A stretch of DNA of 64,000 bases from positions 54,979-118,978 of the forward strand of contig NPFB01000110.1 of NCBI GenBank assembly GCA_014084085.1, given 5' to 3'. Position numbers and translations under genes: made by a program. Positions 19,639 through 28,284 of this stretch are shown here, in pieces. The DNA is from Hondaea fermentalgiana (taxonomy: Eukaryota > Sar > Bigyra > Thraustochytrida > Thraustochytriidae). Under the pieces are notes generated by a model that was given only the letters and a program-made list of their open reading frames with translations, was not told the DNA's origin and made no database searches. Positions within the stretch are counted from its first letter, which is position 1. Every line of letters begins with the position of its first letter.

Positions 19639-20997
19639 TTATTTTTCACTTTCTGCAGGAGATACAAGACGAAATCGACGTCGCTTCGGCTCGTAAACAT
19701 CACCCGTGCCTTGTAAGCGCGAGAGCGCAGACTCGACCACCTCTTGCGCTACAAAACGGAGACGCTCGTCCTCATGCAGGGTCTTGATAAGGTCATACAT
19801 GGATACGCCTTCTTCGCGATCAAAGCGGTCAAGGACCAAAAGGATAGCAGGTATGACCAGAAAATCTTCTGAAACCAGCCCGTACAAGTCCTTGACGTGA
19901 TAAAGCTTGCCACTCTTTAAAAGGCGTTCGAGTGCACCATTGAGAAATTTTCGTGTCTCTTCAGGGCGGAAACCCGTCCGGCGCTGCGCCTCCCGCCAAA
20001 CTGAGTCTGCCTCGACAAAGTCGCGCAGCGTATAGAATGACTCATCTGCAAGTGTTTCACCGGCCCCCGCCTTGGCCTGGGAAGCGCGTTCGCGTTCCTG
20101 AACAAAGTGGATGAGAAGGTCGCCCAAGACCGTCTCTGTGCGTTCAGCAATCTCTGACACCGAGGTATCGCCCTGCGACCCTCTCTCGGGTCCTTGCGAT
20201 GATCTCGAAAAGTGTTGTTTCCATGAGGACAGAAACGAGGCGTCACACGGACGAGAGTACATGCTTTCCGTGAGGCTCTTGGCACGGGCAAAGTGTAAAA
20301 GCTCGGCGTTAGGATCAGATATGCACTCCATGGTCGTCACAATCAGCTCACGAGTCCACATGCCGTGGTCTGATGCCTTCTTGTTGATAATATTTTTGTT
20401 CTTGTTGGGAAGAGGAGATGCCTTCGTCGACGCACCGGTCGATAAGTCGCCATCCAAGTCATTAACAAATGTATCGAGACGAAGCTTTCCGAGAACGCGT
20501 ACGCGCGAGCCAAGCATTGGACGTAGATGTGGCATACTTGTCTGTACGCTTATGCGCAGCGTGCTCATAGTTGTAGTATTCTTGCGCCAGTCCACGCAGT
20601 CGATGACTCCTGTCCCATCATCAACGGCATATTTGACAACGTGTTCTCGCACATCAATCCGCACAATGATGCCAAGGATTTCTGCGCGTGAAATGGGGTG
20701 AAGATTTGCTAAAATATGATCGCAGCGCGTGTGCGCGTCGCGTTTAAGGGCATGGATTTGCGCAATCATGAGCACCACATGACACCAGAACAGCGGGTCG
20801 AGGCCCCAGTCATTTGCTTTGGCCAGGACTACCTTATTCATGGTTTCACGTTTTCCTCGCTTCGCTTCTACAGCACCATCTTCGTCATTGTCAACGGAAT
20901 CATTGGCCTCGAGGAGCACTTTTCTGTTCCGATGTTCTTGCTCGCTTTTAGAGGACTCACCGTCAGATCTTTGGCGTTTCAAAGAACCATCGGCCAT
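19639..20997 (-). CDS. STN1: CST complex subunit STN1 (OB-fold telomere/replication factor)
   Basis: 452 aa from ATG 20997. After a charged N-terminus, the chain shows the STN1 hallmark WGLDPLFWCHVVLMIAQI. An OB-fold follows with HPISRAEILGIIVRIDVRE and YAVDDGTGVIDCVDW, where the strand VDDGTGVIDC-W is the family signature (residues ~60-190). The C-terminal third is helical and basic and fits the winged-helix pair of STN1. STN1 with CTC1 and TEN1 binds single-stranded telomeric DNA, limits telomerase and recruits DNA polymerase alpha for C-strand fill-in. It also helps restart replication. Length is somewhat greater than human STN1 (about 370 aa), mostly through a Lys/Asn-rich insertion (NKNKNIINKK). 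It is divergent from an XRCC4-like gene 520 bp away. Confidence 0.88.
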   Translation of the reverse strand: MADGSLKRQRSDGESSKSEQEHRNRKVLLEANDSVDNDEDGAVEAKRGKRETMNKVVLAKANDWGLDPLFWCHVVLMIAQIHALKRDAHTRCDHILANLHPISRAEILGIIVRIDVREHVVKYAVDDGTGVIDCVDWRKNTTTMSTLRISVQTSMPHLRPMLGSRVRVLGKLRLDTFVNDLDGDLSTGASTKASPLPNKNKNIINKKASDHGMWTRELIVTTMECISDPNAELLHFARAKSLTESMYSRPCDASFLSSWKQHFSRSSQGPERGSQGDTSVSEIAERTETVLGDLLIHFVQERERASQAKAGAGETLADESFYTLRDFVEADSVWREAQRRTGFRPEETRKFLNGALERLLKSGKLYHVKDLYGLVSEDFLVIPAILLVLDRFDREEGVSMYDLIKTLHEDERLRFVAQEVVESALSRLQGTGDVYEPKRRRFRLVSPAESEK

Positions 20998-21517
20998 TGC
21001 TGACTAAATCCAGCTACGAACGCGCACGCGTGACTTTGTCATGCATTCGCTACGTTTGGTCCTTTTTATCGCTTGGCGTGCGCCGCCCTACGCACGCACG
21101 CCCGACGCATGCACGCACGCACGCACGCACGCACGCCCGACGCATGCACGCACGCACGCACGCACGCACGCACGTAGGCCGCGCCGCGCGCCGGCGCTCT
21201 TGCTTTTGCTTGTCCACTGGCATTGATTTCTTGCGCTCAGCGAATTCCGTTTCTTGGGTACCGTTCATGAAACCGCATAACCGAGACAATGCGCAAGGAG
21301 AAGAATACGAGTTTTGCATGTAACCATCAAGACCGTGTTGGTGCTAATCAACGACCACATGGCCTCCGAGCTTGACCTTGCCAGCCAGACTGCGAAGAAG
21401 GGCCGACGCGTAGGCGCGCGCGCGCGGTGGTGCTAGCGCGGCGGCGGCGGTGCCGCCGACGTGCGCACGGCGAAAGAGGGTTTGCGAAGAGGAGCGAAGG
21501 TTTTGCCGCGAAAGACG
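20998..21517. promoter_or_regulatory. Shared 5' region of STN1 and XRCC4-like genes, with an ACGC tandem repeat
   Basis: These 520 bp separate two divergent start codons. ACGC tetranucleotides, interrupted by CCGACGCATGC, fill 21091-21175 in two similar blocks. The side next to the XRCC4-like gene is GC-rich (GGCGGCGGCGGTGCCGCCG near 21440). No TATA box is seen. Promoter assignment rests on layout only. Confidence 0.4.
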
Positions 21518-23308
21518 ATGATCTCTAAACTCGAGGTGCTGCTCTCAAAAGCGCGCGACGCACGGACTCGACCTTACTACTTTGCTGTTCGCCCGCTCCC
21601 TGCTGCGGCGAGCGCCAGTGCATCAAGACTCGCAGAAAGAGACGCAACCGGCGCTGATCATGCTGCGCTGCACCGCGTCAAGGTCAGCTTTACGGATGGC
21701 GCAGATGAGTTCTGGGAAGGCGTCTTGGAAAAAGACCATGAGCAGGAGGGCGTCCAGGACCCGGAGGAGGCAACTTCCTTCGTACAGCGCAATCTGGACC
21801 GCTTCGACCCATGCGCAAAGATCCCGCTCCGCTACAAACTGGTCAAGGATCGAAATACGGAAAACTTTACTCTTGATGTGTCCAAGGTGTCTCAAGAAGG
21901 CGTCGCGCACCGCCGTGCGCGCGTGCCCCTCGTGCGCGTGTCAGACCCCGCGGAGGTTTCGAAAGCGCGGAGGTTATTTTTGGACGCCGTCAGCGTGGAG
22001 CATGCAGCGAGGCGTGCCGCTGCTGCCGAACATGCCGAGGAGATGGGGAAACTACGTTCAAACTATGAGATGGCGCTGCGGAATCTGAATGACCTCGCGG
22101 ATGTTGCCCAGCGGCAGCGCGAGGATCTGGTCCAAAGATTTGCGCAGGTTCTCAACTACAAGAAAGAGGCAATGCGCAAGGCTTTGGCTTCAGGGTTGGG
22201 CTTTGGCGGCGATGCTCATGAATTCGATGATCACGAAAGCCAGGATGCTCATTCTGAAGCTCTCCGTCACAGTCCAGGCGGCAACGAAGACGAAAATGAT
22301 GAGGATGAGGATGACGATGACGATGACGATGGCGACGGCAAGGTACCAAGCAGCAAAGATCCCCAAGAAAGTTATCAGACAACCTTTGCCAACGCATACG
22401 AAACAACAGCAACACAGGTGTCTCCGTCGCAGAGGCGATCACACGCCTCGCCTCTTCAACGAAATGCCCGCAAGGCTAGCCTGATGGAGCCAACGGACTC
22501 TCAATCGCCGTCCAAACAGGCCACAAGACGAACGACTCCAAACCGCGTCAAACGAAGAGTACCATCATCTTCCGCGGCGCTGACGACGCTGACGGGCACT
22601 TTGTCGGAAACGATGTCGGGAACGCAGATGGAGTCTGCGTCGCTCATGCCCTCTTCGCAAACGGTGGAGAGCATGCCACCTTGCTTTACGGAAACAACGT
22701 CTGACAAGGACCCACAGCAGAAACGATACTTTGTCTTGGCGCCCGCGAAAACAACGCGAGAACAAATTTGTATCGGGAAAGTCCGCGATTGGCGCAACAA
22801 GCGCGTTGTGGCGACAGTGTGGCGAAAGTGGCTCGAGAACAATCCGAAAAGTGTCGATCTGGATGACGTGGATCCATACATTCAAGAAGCGGTACGCCAG
22901 AGCGACACCGAGCGGGGCCAAGGTCTGCGCCGCACAATTTCGACACGCGGGAGTTCGCTTCGTCGCAAACGGTCCTTTCCCACGCACAAGGTGTCAGAGG
23001 GAACAAACGCGGCGACGAATGCCGCAGGATGTGCAGTAAAGAGGCCCAGGGGGGGCTCTGCGAACACTTCGGACCCGAAAACGGACAGCGCTTCGTCCTT
23101 TGCTGAACGCGACACCGCCGTGTCCAAGCAAGCTGCGCAAGCAGCGCAGGCCACGCAAGCAACGCAAGCGCAGGGTGGTGAGCATACTAGCCGTACTACT
23201 AAAGTCGGAGGTGCCAAGACATCGCTCCTTCTCTTCGCAACCTCGCAAGACGAGGACGAGGACGGCAGCGACGGGGAGGCTGGTGGCGCCTTTGGCTGGC
23301 AAATCTAG
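21518..23308 (+). CDS. XRCC4: XRCC4-like non-homologous end-joining factor
   Basis: 596 aa from ATG 21518 (MISKLEVLLSKARD); the frame is open for 19 codons upstream without an ATG. The N-terminal ~140 residues fit the XRCC4 head, with WEGVLEKD and RYKLVKDRNTENFTL strands. A coiled coil follows (residues ~165-225), containing EEMGKLRSNYEMALRNLNDL and RFAQVLNYKKEAMRKAL. The R-F-x-x-V-L-N-x-K-K element is typical of XRCC4. A long acidic and then Ser/Thr/Arg-rich tail follows. Known role: XRCC4 forms a homodimer, binds DNA ligase IV through the coiled coil, and with XLF aligns broken ends. The C-terminal tail is longer than in animals, and a conserved-looking basic segment (GKVRDWRNKRVVATVWRKW) lies near residue 430. 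XLF or PAXX is the main alternative. Confidence 0.77.
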   Translation: MISKLEVLLSKARDARTRPYYFAVRPLPAAASASASRLAERDATGADHAALHRVKVSFTDGADEFWEGVLEKDHEQEGVQDPEEATSFVQRNLDRFDPCAKIPLRYKLVKDRNTENFTLDVSKVSQEGVAHRRARVPLVRVSDPAEVSKARRLFLDAVSVEHAARRAAAAEHAEEMGKLRSNYEMALRNLNDLADVAQRQREDLVQRFAQVLNYKKEAMRKALASGLGFGGDAHEFDDHESQDAHSEALRHSPGGNEDENDEDEDDDDDDDGDGKVPSSKDPQESYQTTFANAYETTATQVSPSQRRSHASPLQRNARKASLMEPTDSQSPSKQATRRTTPNRVKRRVPSSSAALTTLTGTLSETMSGTQMESASLMPSSQTVESMPPCFTETTSDKDPQQKRYFVLAPAKTTREQICIGKVRDWRNKRVVATVWRKWLENNPKSVDLDDVDPYIQEAVRQSDTERGQGLRRTISTRGSSLRRKRSFPTHKVSEGTNAATNAAGCAVKRPRGGSANTSDPKTDSASSFAERDTAVSKQAAQAAQATQATQAQGGEHTSRTTKVGGAKTSLLLFATSQDEDEDGSDGEAGGAFGWQI

Positions 23309-23768
23309 TTCACGGCCCATTCTTCAAAAGAACCACTAATTCATCACAAATTTGCATTTTGCCAGCGAGGCTTGCCTAGTTCATACTCCACGCCAACGCG
23401 AATACATCCAAAATGGTCGTCTTCTCCGTGCCGTGCCGTTTCTCGGTGTACCCCATGGATTATTCATTGATGGTCCAACCTCGACGACATTGACACTGCT
23501 TGGCTTGTCAATCACCCCAATCACCAAAAATCCCTGTAAAAAAAAAGTAAAACCAACGAAAACCAAAAAAAAAAGAGCTGCGGCAGCGCAGTAGGTCTCG
23601 TGCCGTGCAACGCCGCTCTGCGGCCGCGCTGGCAACAGAGAGCTTGCGAGCGGCACAGCCTCTGGATCGCAGGCAACAGGCGCAAGCTTCGATCTCTGGT
23701 CGGCTTAGCTTAGTTTCGCTCATAATAGTCTCAGCACTGGCAGGGCCAGTTGAAGAAGGATAGATAGG
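23309..23768. other. Intergenic region, nothing recognised
   Basis: 460 bp between two plus-strand genes, with short A-runs near 23535-23575. It presumably holds the 3' UTR of the XRCC4-like gene and the promoter of the next gene. Confidence 0.5.
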
Positions 23769-25709
23769 ATGGACGCCGACATGATGGACGCGGACAGCGA
23801 CAACAACTACAACAATACGACGGGAGCCAAGCGCGCGGCGCCTGCCAGCGCGCTCGAAGACGAAGGCACCTCGCAAGGTGAAAACAGCGTCCCGAGAAGC
23901 GACGATGCGGACAGAACAGGTGCGCTTCGCGCAGAGACGGCGCCGCCGTCTCCAGCACCCTCTCCTGCGCCTTCGACAGCGTCCTTGGCAGCAGCCTCGA
24001 CAACGTCTTTGGCAGCTCAATCCACGCAAGACGACGATCCGGGTGAGGTGGAGGCAAAGCGGAGACGCGGAGACCCCGTCGTGCTTGCTCGTACTGACTC
24101 ACAGGGCGGCGACCAGGACCTGATGATTATGGGCCAACCTCCAGTTATGGATGCAGGAGGGGGCAATCGTTCACCAGGCAGCAGCACGAGCAGTCGCGCA
24201 GGTGCAAATCTCGATCGTGGGGCTGATGGCAAAAGTGCACAAGGTGCAAACGCCGAGCCTACTGACGAGCTTTTGCAAGAGGTGGCCAATCAATTCTCAA
24301 CCTTGCTAGATCGCGTCGAAATGCGCTGGCTGCTTGGGATCAAGACGATGATGGCGTCTCTGCGCACTCTTTTGGAGCGCGCCCGCAGCGGCGGACGCCG
24401 GGTAATTCGCGTGGATGACTTGCGCTCTACTTGCTTCGAGACTCATTTTGGGACGGTCCTCCGCCTGCTCATGGCGATTGGGTGGCGGCCTTCCATGTCA
24501 AACATGCATGAAATCGAATTTGATGGGCAGCCCGCACGACTTCACGACGGAAGAAGCGCCGTAGACGCTGCGCTCGGTATTGTGGGGTGGATCGAAGACT
24601 GCGTGCGGCTGCGTACCGAGCCCGAGACGAGCTCTCTTTTTGCATCTTCTGCGACCAGCATGACGATGCGCGTGTACATTGACAAGCGTAGGCGGTCCGT
24701 CATATTTCATTTGCCCAGTTCTGCCACGGTGCAGAATCTCTTTGACGCAGTAATTGCCAAGAACCCAGTGGCCTTGCAACGCAAAAGGTTTGTTCTGTCC
24801 ATGGCAGCTTTTCAGCCCGCGCATCTCCGGCGCAGTGCGGACGGAGCTCGCACGCTACGGGACGCTGGTGCGCACAACGGAACGGTTTTGGTCGCTCAGG
24901 AGCCTGTGCGTATGCAGCACGATCCTAATGCCTCGGACGCAGGGCAACCTTTGTCAGAGGTGCTTCAGTTACGCGTGCCGGAGAGGCTCGCAGAAGATCG
25001 TTTCATGATGCAACATGAGGACGTGGCTGAGCAGGTGCGCGTGTATGTCGCGCGTGGGCTGCCCGTGAGCCAAGAAGCCATCAAGCAAATGAGCCCTGTG
25101 CGACAGCCTCACGCTCCAGTTATTCTCGTGCGGAACTATTGCAGAGACGGCGGTCGGGCCATCTTTGAAGCCATTTACGCATCAACGCACCTTTGCAGGA
25201 TGGCGCCGCTACTTCAAATTGGCGATGGTCTGCGCATGAGTTTCCCCGCGTTTTCGATGCCACTGCACGCCGACTCGTGGACAGCTCACTTTGATGCCTC
25301 ATTGGCAGCGGCGTACGAAGCGCTCGAGCGCAGCGCGAGCGCTTCAGCCGAAGATAAAAACGCTGGCAAACGCATGCTCGAGGAGTGTGGGTCCGCCCCC
25401 ACGGCTGGGCGAGAGGCTCAATTACAGTGCTTTGTGCACGGTTGCGCGGAGGAGCCGCGACCGGTGCTTAACAATTCGTGCAAGACGCTTATTAGCGTGG
25501 GCGAGGACGCTATTGTAATCATCAATGGGGCGCCTGTCGTCATGAGGAGTGGCGACGCGCTTGTCTTTCGAGGAACGCCCGCGCACCCTATTCATCATGG
25601 CGTTGCTGAGGTTGCAATTGGCACGCAGCCTGAGTGGGCGTCCATATATCCCTTCATGTACGGAGCTCGTTTCGTCGTGGACCTCGCACAGTTTCCGCAA
25701 GCTGCCTAA
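23769..25709 (+). CDS. PUB-UBX domain protein with a C-terminal AlkB-like (2OG oxygenase fold) domain
   Basis: 646 aa from ATG 23769. The first ~160 residues are disordered. Residues ~180-285 resemble a PUB domain (SLRTLLERARS, then RRVIRVDDL and LRLLMAIGWRP). Residues ~295-378 resemble a UBX/ubiquitin-like fold: MTMRVYIDKRRRSVIFHLP, SATVQNLFDAV, FVLSMAAFQP and the final ARTLRDAGAHNGTVLV. PUB plus UBX is the layout of UBXN6-type adaptors of the AAA ATPase p97/VCP. From ~545 the chain looks AlkB-like: CFVHGCAEEPR, KTLISVGEDAIVII, MRSGDALVFRGTP and HHGV. In AlkB enzymes iron is held by H-x-D and a distal His. Here H557 and H609/H610 remain, but the Asp position reads Cys, so catalysis is doubtful. 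The whole is one uninterrupted frame. Confidence 0.7.
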   Translation: MDADMMDADSDNNYNNTTGAKRAAPASALEDEGTSQGENSVPRSDDADRTGALRAETAPPSPAPSPAPSTASLAAASTTSLAAQSTQDDDPGEVEAKRRRGDPVVLARTDSQGGDQDLMIMGQPPVMDAGGGNRSPGSSTSSRAGANLDRGADGKSAQGANAEPTDELLQEVANQFSTLLDRVEMRWLLGIKTMMASLRTLLERARSGGRRVIRVDDLRSTCFETHFGTVLRLLMAIGWRPSMSNMHEIEFDGQPARLHDGRSAVDAALGIVGWIEDCVRLRTEPETSSLFASSATSMTMRVYIDKRRRSVIFHLPSSATVQNLFDAVIAKNPVALQRKRFVLSMAAFQPAHLRRSADGARTLRDAGAHNGTVLVAQEPVRMQHDPNASDAGQPLSEVLQLRVPERLAEDRFMMQHEDVAEQVRVYVARGLPVSQEAIKQMSPVRQPHAPVILVRNYCRDGGRAIFEAIYASTHLCRMAPLLQIGDGLRMSFPAFSMPLHADSWTAHFDASLAAAYEALERSASASAEDKNAGKRMLEECGSAPTAGREAQLQCFVHGCAEEPRPVLNNSCKTLISVGEDAIVIINGAPVVMRSGDALVFRGTPAHPIHHGVAEVAIGTQPEWASIYPFMYGARFVVDLAQFPQAA

Positions 25710-25948
25710 TAATAAGCTTCTTTTTGTGTGTACGTGTGCGTGTGTCTTTGTGTATGGAGTGGGTTTGGGGGTTCAATTCCATCCAAAGCTTTCGTGTAAT
25801 GCGTTATCCGATCGATGGTTGGAGGAGGAGAAAACAGAAGAAAAGGAAGAGACCCAAAAAGTATAACGTGGTCGACAAAATCTTTCGTTTGGCAGAGCTG
25901 CAGCCCGTAAATTGAACATCAAAAGCTCTTTAAATACCTAATCGTAAG

Positions 25949-27847
25949 CTAAGGTGACTGGCTCGAAGTCTCGTTGCCGAAAAGGTTTGCAGCGTACTTG
26001 CGCACATACATGTCCGCAGACTCCACCTTATCCCAGTCAATTGGAAGACGCGTGAATTCGCGCCGCGCGAGCGGAGTGTCCAGAAGGGGCGGCTCGTCCA
26101 GCACAACTTTCACAGTAGCTTCGCGACCGAGCTCCTTGACACCTTCGGCCAAGCGAGTCGTCCAAGCACGCACGGCTTGCATTGATTTAATATAGGCTTG
26201 CTCCTTTTCGGTGCCACTCACACGAGCGGTAAAGTCGGGCTTGCCCGCATCGGAACCGACGACGACAATATACTTGAGCAGGTCCTTGACGGAGGAAGCA
26301 CCATCTGCGAGCTCTGTAGTCTCGGGGCGCCCGGTGACGTCGATCTTGAAGGCGTCCGGACCGAGGGTGCGTGGGGTGTCCTCAGTCGAACGCAAAAGAT
26401 CACTACGCTCGCTGGGATGAAAGCGGAGGAACCTTAACGGCGCATCGATTTGCTGTGCTAGGCACTTTGTGACCTTGACCTTGCTTGCAAGATTTTGCTC
26501 GAGCAGCAGCGAAGGAGACTCTTGCAGAGCAGCGCCATCGTCCCAGGCAAAGGTGCCCGCAGCGAGAATAAGAGCGTCAAGCGCCGGAACACGAGACCGC
26601 ATGGCTACGGTGAGTCTCGCGACCTCGGGCCACGACGAACAGTCCGCTTCAGTCGTAAAGACGGCAGGCTCGACCTTGGAAGACGTGCAGGACTTTTGCA
26701 AAGGCTCGACTGCGCGGACCAGGGCCGCAGCTGCGTCCAAGCGCCCGGAGTCACGAGCTACCATCACGACAGACCATCCTCGCGTGCGCATCTCCTTTGC
26801 CCATGCAAGACCGATACCGGACGAAGCGCCCGTAACAAGAGCGACGCGCGGTTTTTGTTCATGAAAGAGCCAGCTGGCGGCCTTGTCTCGATATGAGTCA
26901 ATGTCAATCTTGGCGTTTCGTAGTTTTTGCTTCGTGGCAGCATTGAGTCGATTAGGCACGTTAAGGTCGAGCGCATAGTCCCAGCTCATGGAGCCGCGAT
27001 GATCCCGAATAATGTTGCACACCTGATCGACGGTGAGCACCTTTTTCCCATCGTGACGCTCTCGCTGCGAAAAGTATTCCGTCATGGGGAGTTTGGCGGT
27101 GGGAAAGCCGAGGTGGGATGCCTTTGCCTGGGCAGCGCCCTTTTGTTTGTTGCGATCGATCAGACCACCAATAATGTACGCTTTGGTTGGATCGAATGCG
27201 GTAATTGTCTCTGTGGCGTCTGCGGACAGATAGACGGCATTTCCCGGGGTGTAGAGCTCGTGAAAGGGTTCGCTACGTATCGAAAAGTCTCCGATTTCTG
27301 CCCATGATGCACCGCCTCCCTGACGCTCAGCAAGCTCCTTTTGCAGCTCAGACGACATTCCTGCAAGCACAAGGCAGCTTGGTCGCCATGTCGCCCGATT
27401 TTGTCCGTAGGTACCGCTGATCTGATGGTACAAGCTCCGGCGAAGGTCACGAGGCATGTCCCCGGCAAATTCCATGTCCACGACGATGGTCGGGTTTGAC
27501 TGCGCAAGCTTGGGCACAGCCTGTTTGGCATCTTTGCGGAGCGCTTGGTCGGCGCTTCGCGGATTGCTGCCCCGTGCAATAGCTTCTGCTTTGTTACGCT
27601 TGGGCGCTTGCCTGGGTTGATCGGGCGTCTTCGCCCTCTTGCGCCGTGCGATTTCCGTCCGCACGAGAGCAGCTACCTTGCGCTTGAGCGCGTTTTTGGA
27701 CTCCTTGTCGGCATACTGCTCCAGAAGCGCTTTGTTTTTTTCCTCCACAAAGGCCCGCACGGCGGCGTACTCTTCGCGACGCCGCTGTTCGGCCTCGTCC
27801 ACTGGCTGGTGGTGGCGGTCCTGCTCTTCGCCGCCACTACCGTCCAT
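25949..27847 (-). CDS. Fusion of TRM10-type tRNA (guanine-9) methyltransferase with a short-chain dehydrogenase/reductase domain
   Basis: 632 aa from ATG 27847 in strong context (ACCATGG). A basic helical N-terminus (~1-110) is as in TRM10 proteins. A SPOUT-fold TRM10 domain spans ~118-305: IVVDMEF, YLSADATETI, YIIGGLIDRNKQKG with the family Asp at 231, FPTAKLPMTEYF, and VLTVDQVCNIIRDH. After a ~25-residue linker comes an SDR Rossmann domain (~333-620) with RVALVTGASSGIG at 334-346. TRM10 methylates N1 of purine 9 in tRNA using S-adenosylmethionine. The SDR half is degenerate at the catalytic site. The NNAG motif reads LAAG, and in YIKSM (552-556) the usual Lys of YxxxK is Met. It may therefore be structural rather than enzymatic. 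Human TRMT10C works with an SDR (HSD17B10) in mitochondrial RNase P; here both are one chain. No clear mitochondrial presequence is visible. Confidence 0.9.
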   Translation of the reverse strand: MDGSGGEEQDRHHQPVDEAEQRRREEYAAVRAFVEEKNKALLEQYADKESKNALKRKVAALVRTEIARRKRAKTPDQPRQAPKRNKAEAIARGSNPRSADQALRKDAKQAVPKLAQSNPTIVVDMEFAGDMPRDLRRSLYHQISGTYGQNRATWRPSCLVLAGMSSELQKELAERQGGGASWAEIGDFSIRSEPFHELYTPGNAVYLSADATETITAFDPTKAYIIGGLIDRNKQKGAAQAKASHLGFPTAKLPMTEYFSQRERHDGKKVLTVDQVCNIIRDHRGSMSWDYALDLNVPNRLNAATKQKLRNAKIDIDSYRDKAASWLFHEQKPRVALVTGASSGIGLAWAKEMRTRGWSVVMVARDSGRLDAAAALVRAVEPLQKSCTSSKVEPAVFTTEADCSSWPEVARLTVAMRSRVPALDALILAAGTFAWDDGAALQESPSLLLEQNLASKVKVTKCLAQQIDAPLRFLRFHPSERSDLLRSTEDTPRTLGPDAFKIDVTGRPETTELADGASSVKDLLKYIVVVGSDAGKPDFTARVSGTEKEQAYIKSMQAVRAWTTRLAEGVKELGREATVKVVLDEPPLLDTPLARREFTRLPIDWDKVESADMYVRKYAANLFGNETSSQSP

Positions 27848-28284
27848 GGTGATGCCGCCGAGGTTCCTAATGCGCGAAGCGCCTGCCCGGGCTCGGGCCT
27901 TCCGTGCGGCGAGCCCTAGCGTGGTGCAAGTACTCTCTTCGCGCGCTTCGCAAGCTTTGCTCTCGAGGTTTGCTGTGCCCAGCGAGCGCCGCGGGTATAC
28001 AACTCATCCTTATCGCCCGACTGTATCGCCTGGTATACTATACGTAAAGAACGCGTGGCCAAAGGTCGCCAAAGGCCAAGATAGCCCAAGACCAAGACCA
28101 AGGCCAAGACCAAGAAAGGTCAGACCGGCCAAGACCAGGCAAGACCAAGGCCAAGACCAGGAGCAAGGCACGATCAGCAACACCGGCCCGGGCACGCACG
28201 TCGAGGGCGCTGGGCTCCTTTACAGGAAAGAATCTGACGACGTGTAAAAGAGACGGCGCGGAGACTGGCGACGACGGTGGTCCA
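27848..28284. promoter_or_regulatory. Divergent promoter region with a CCAAGA-type imperfect repeat
   Basis: These 437 bp separate TRM10-SDR (-) from the helicase-like gene (+). Positions 28057-28168 are an imperfect tandem array of AAGACCA and AGGCCA hexa/heptamers. No TATA box is evident. Confidence 0.45.

Noticed and set aside
21050..21319. Cys/Arg-rich repeat peptide (ACVRACVR)
   Set aside because: It is the translation of the ACGC microsatellite.
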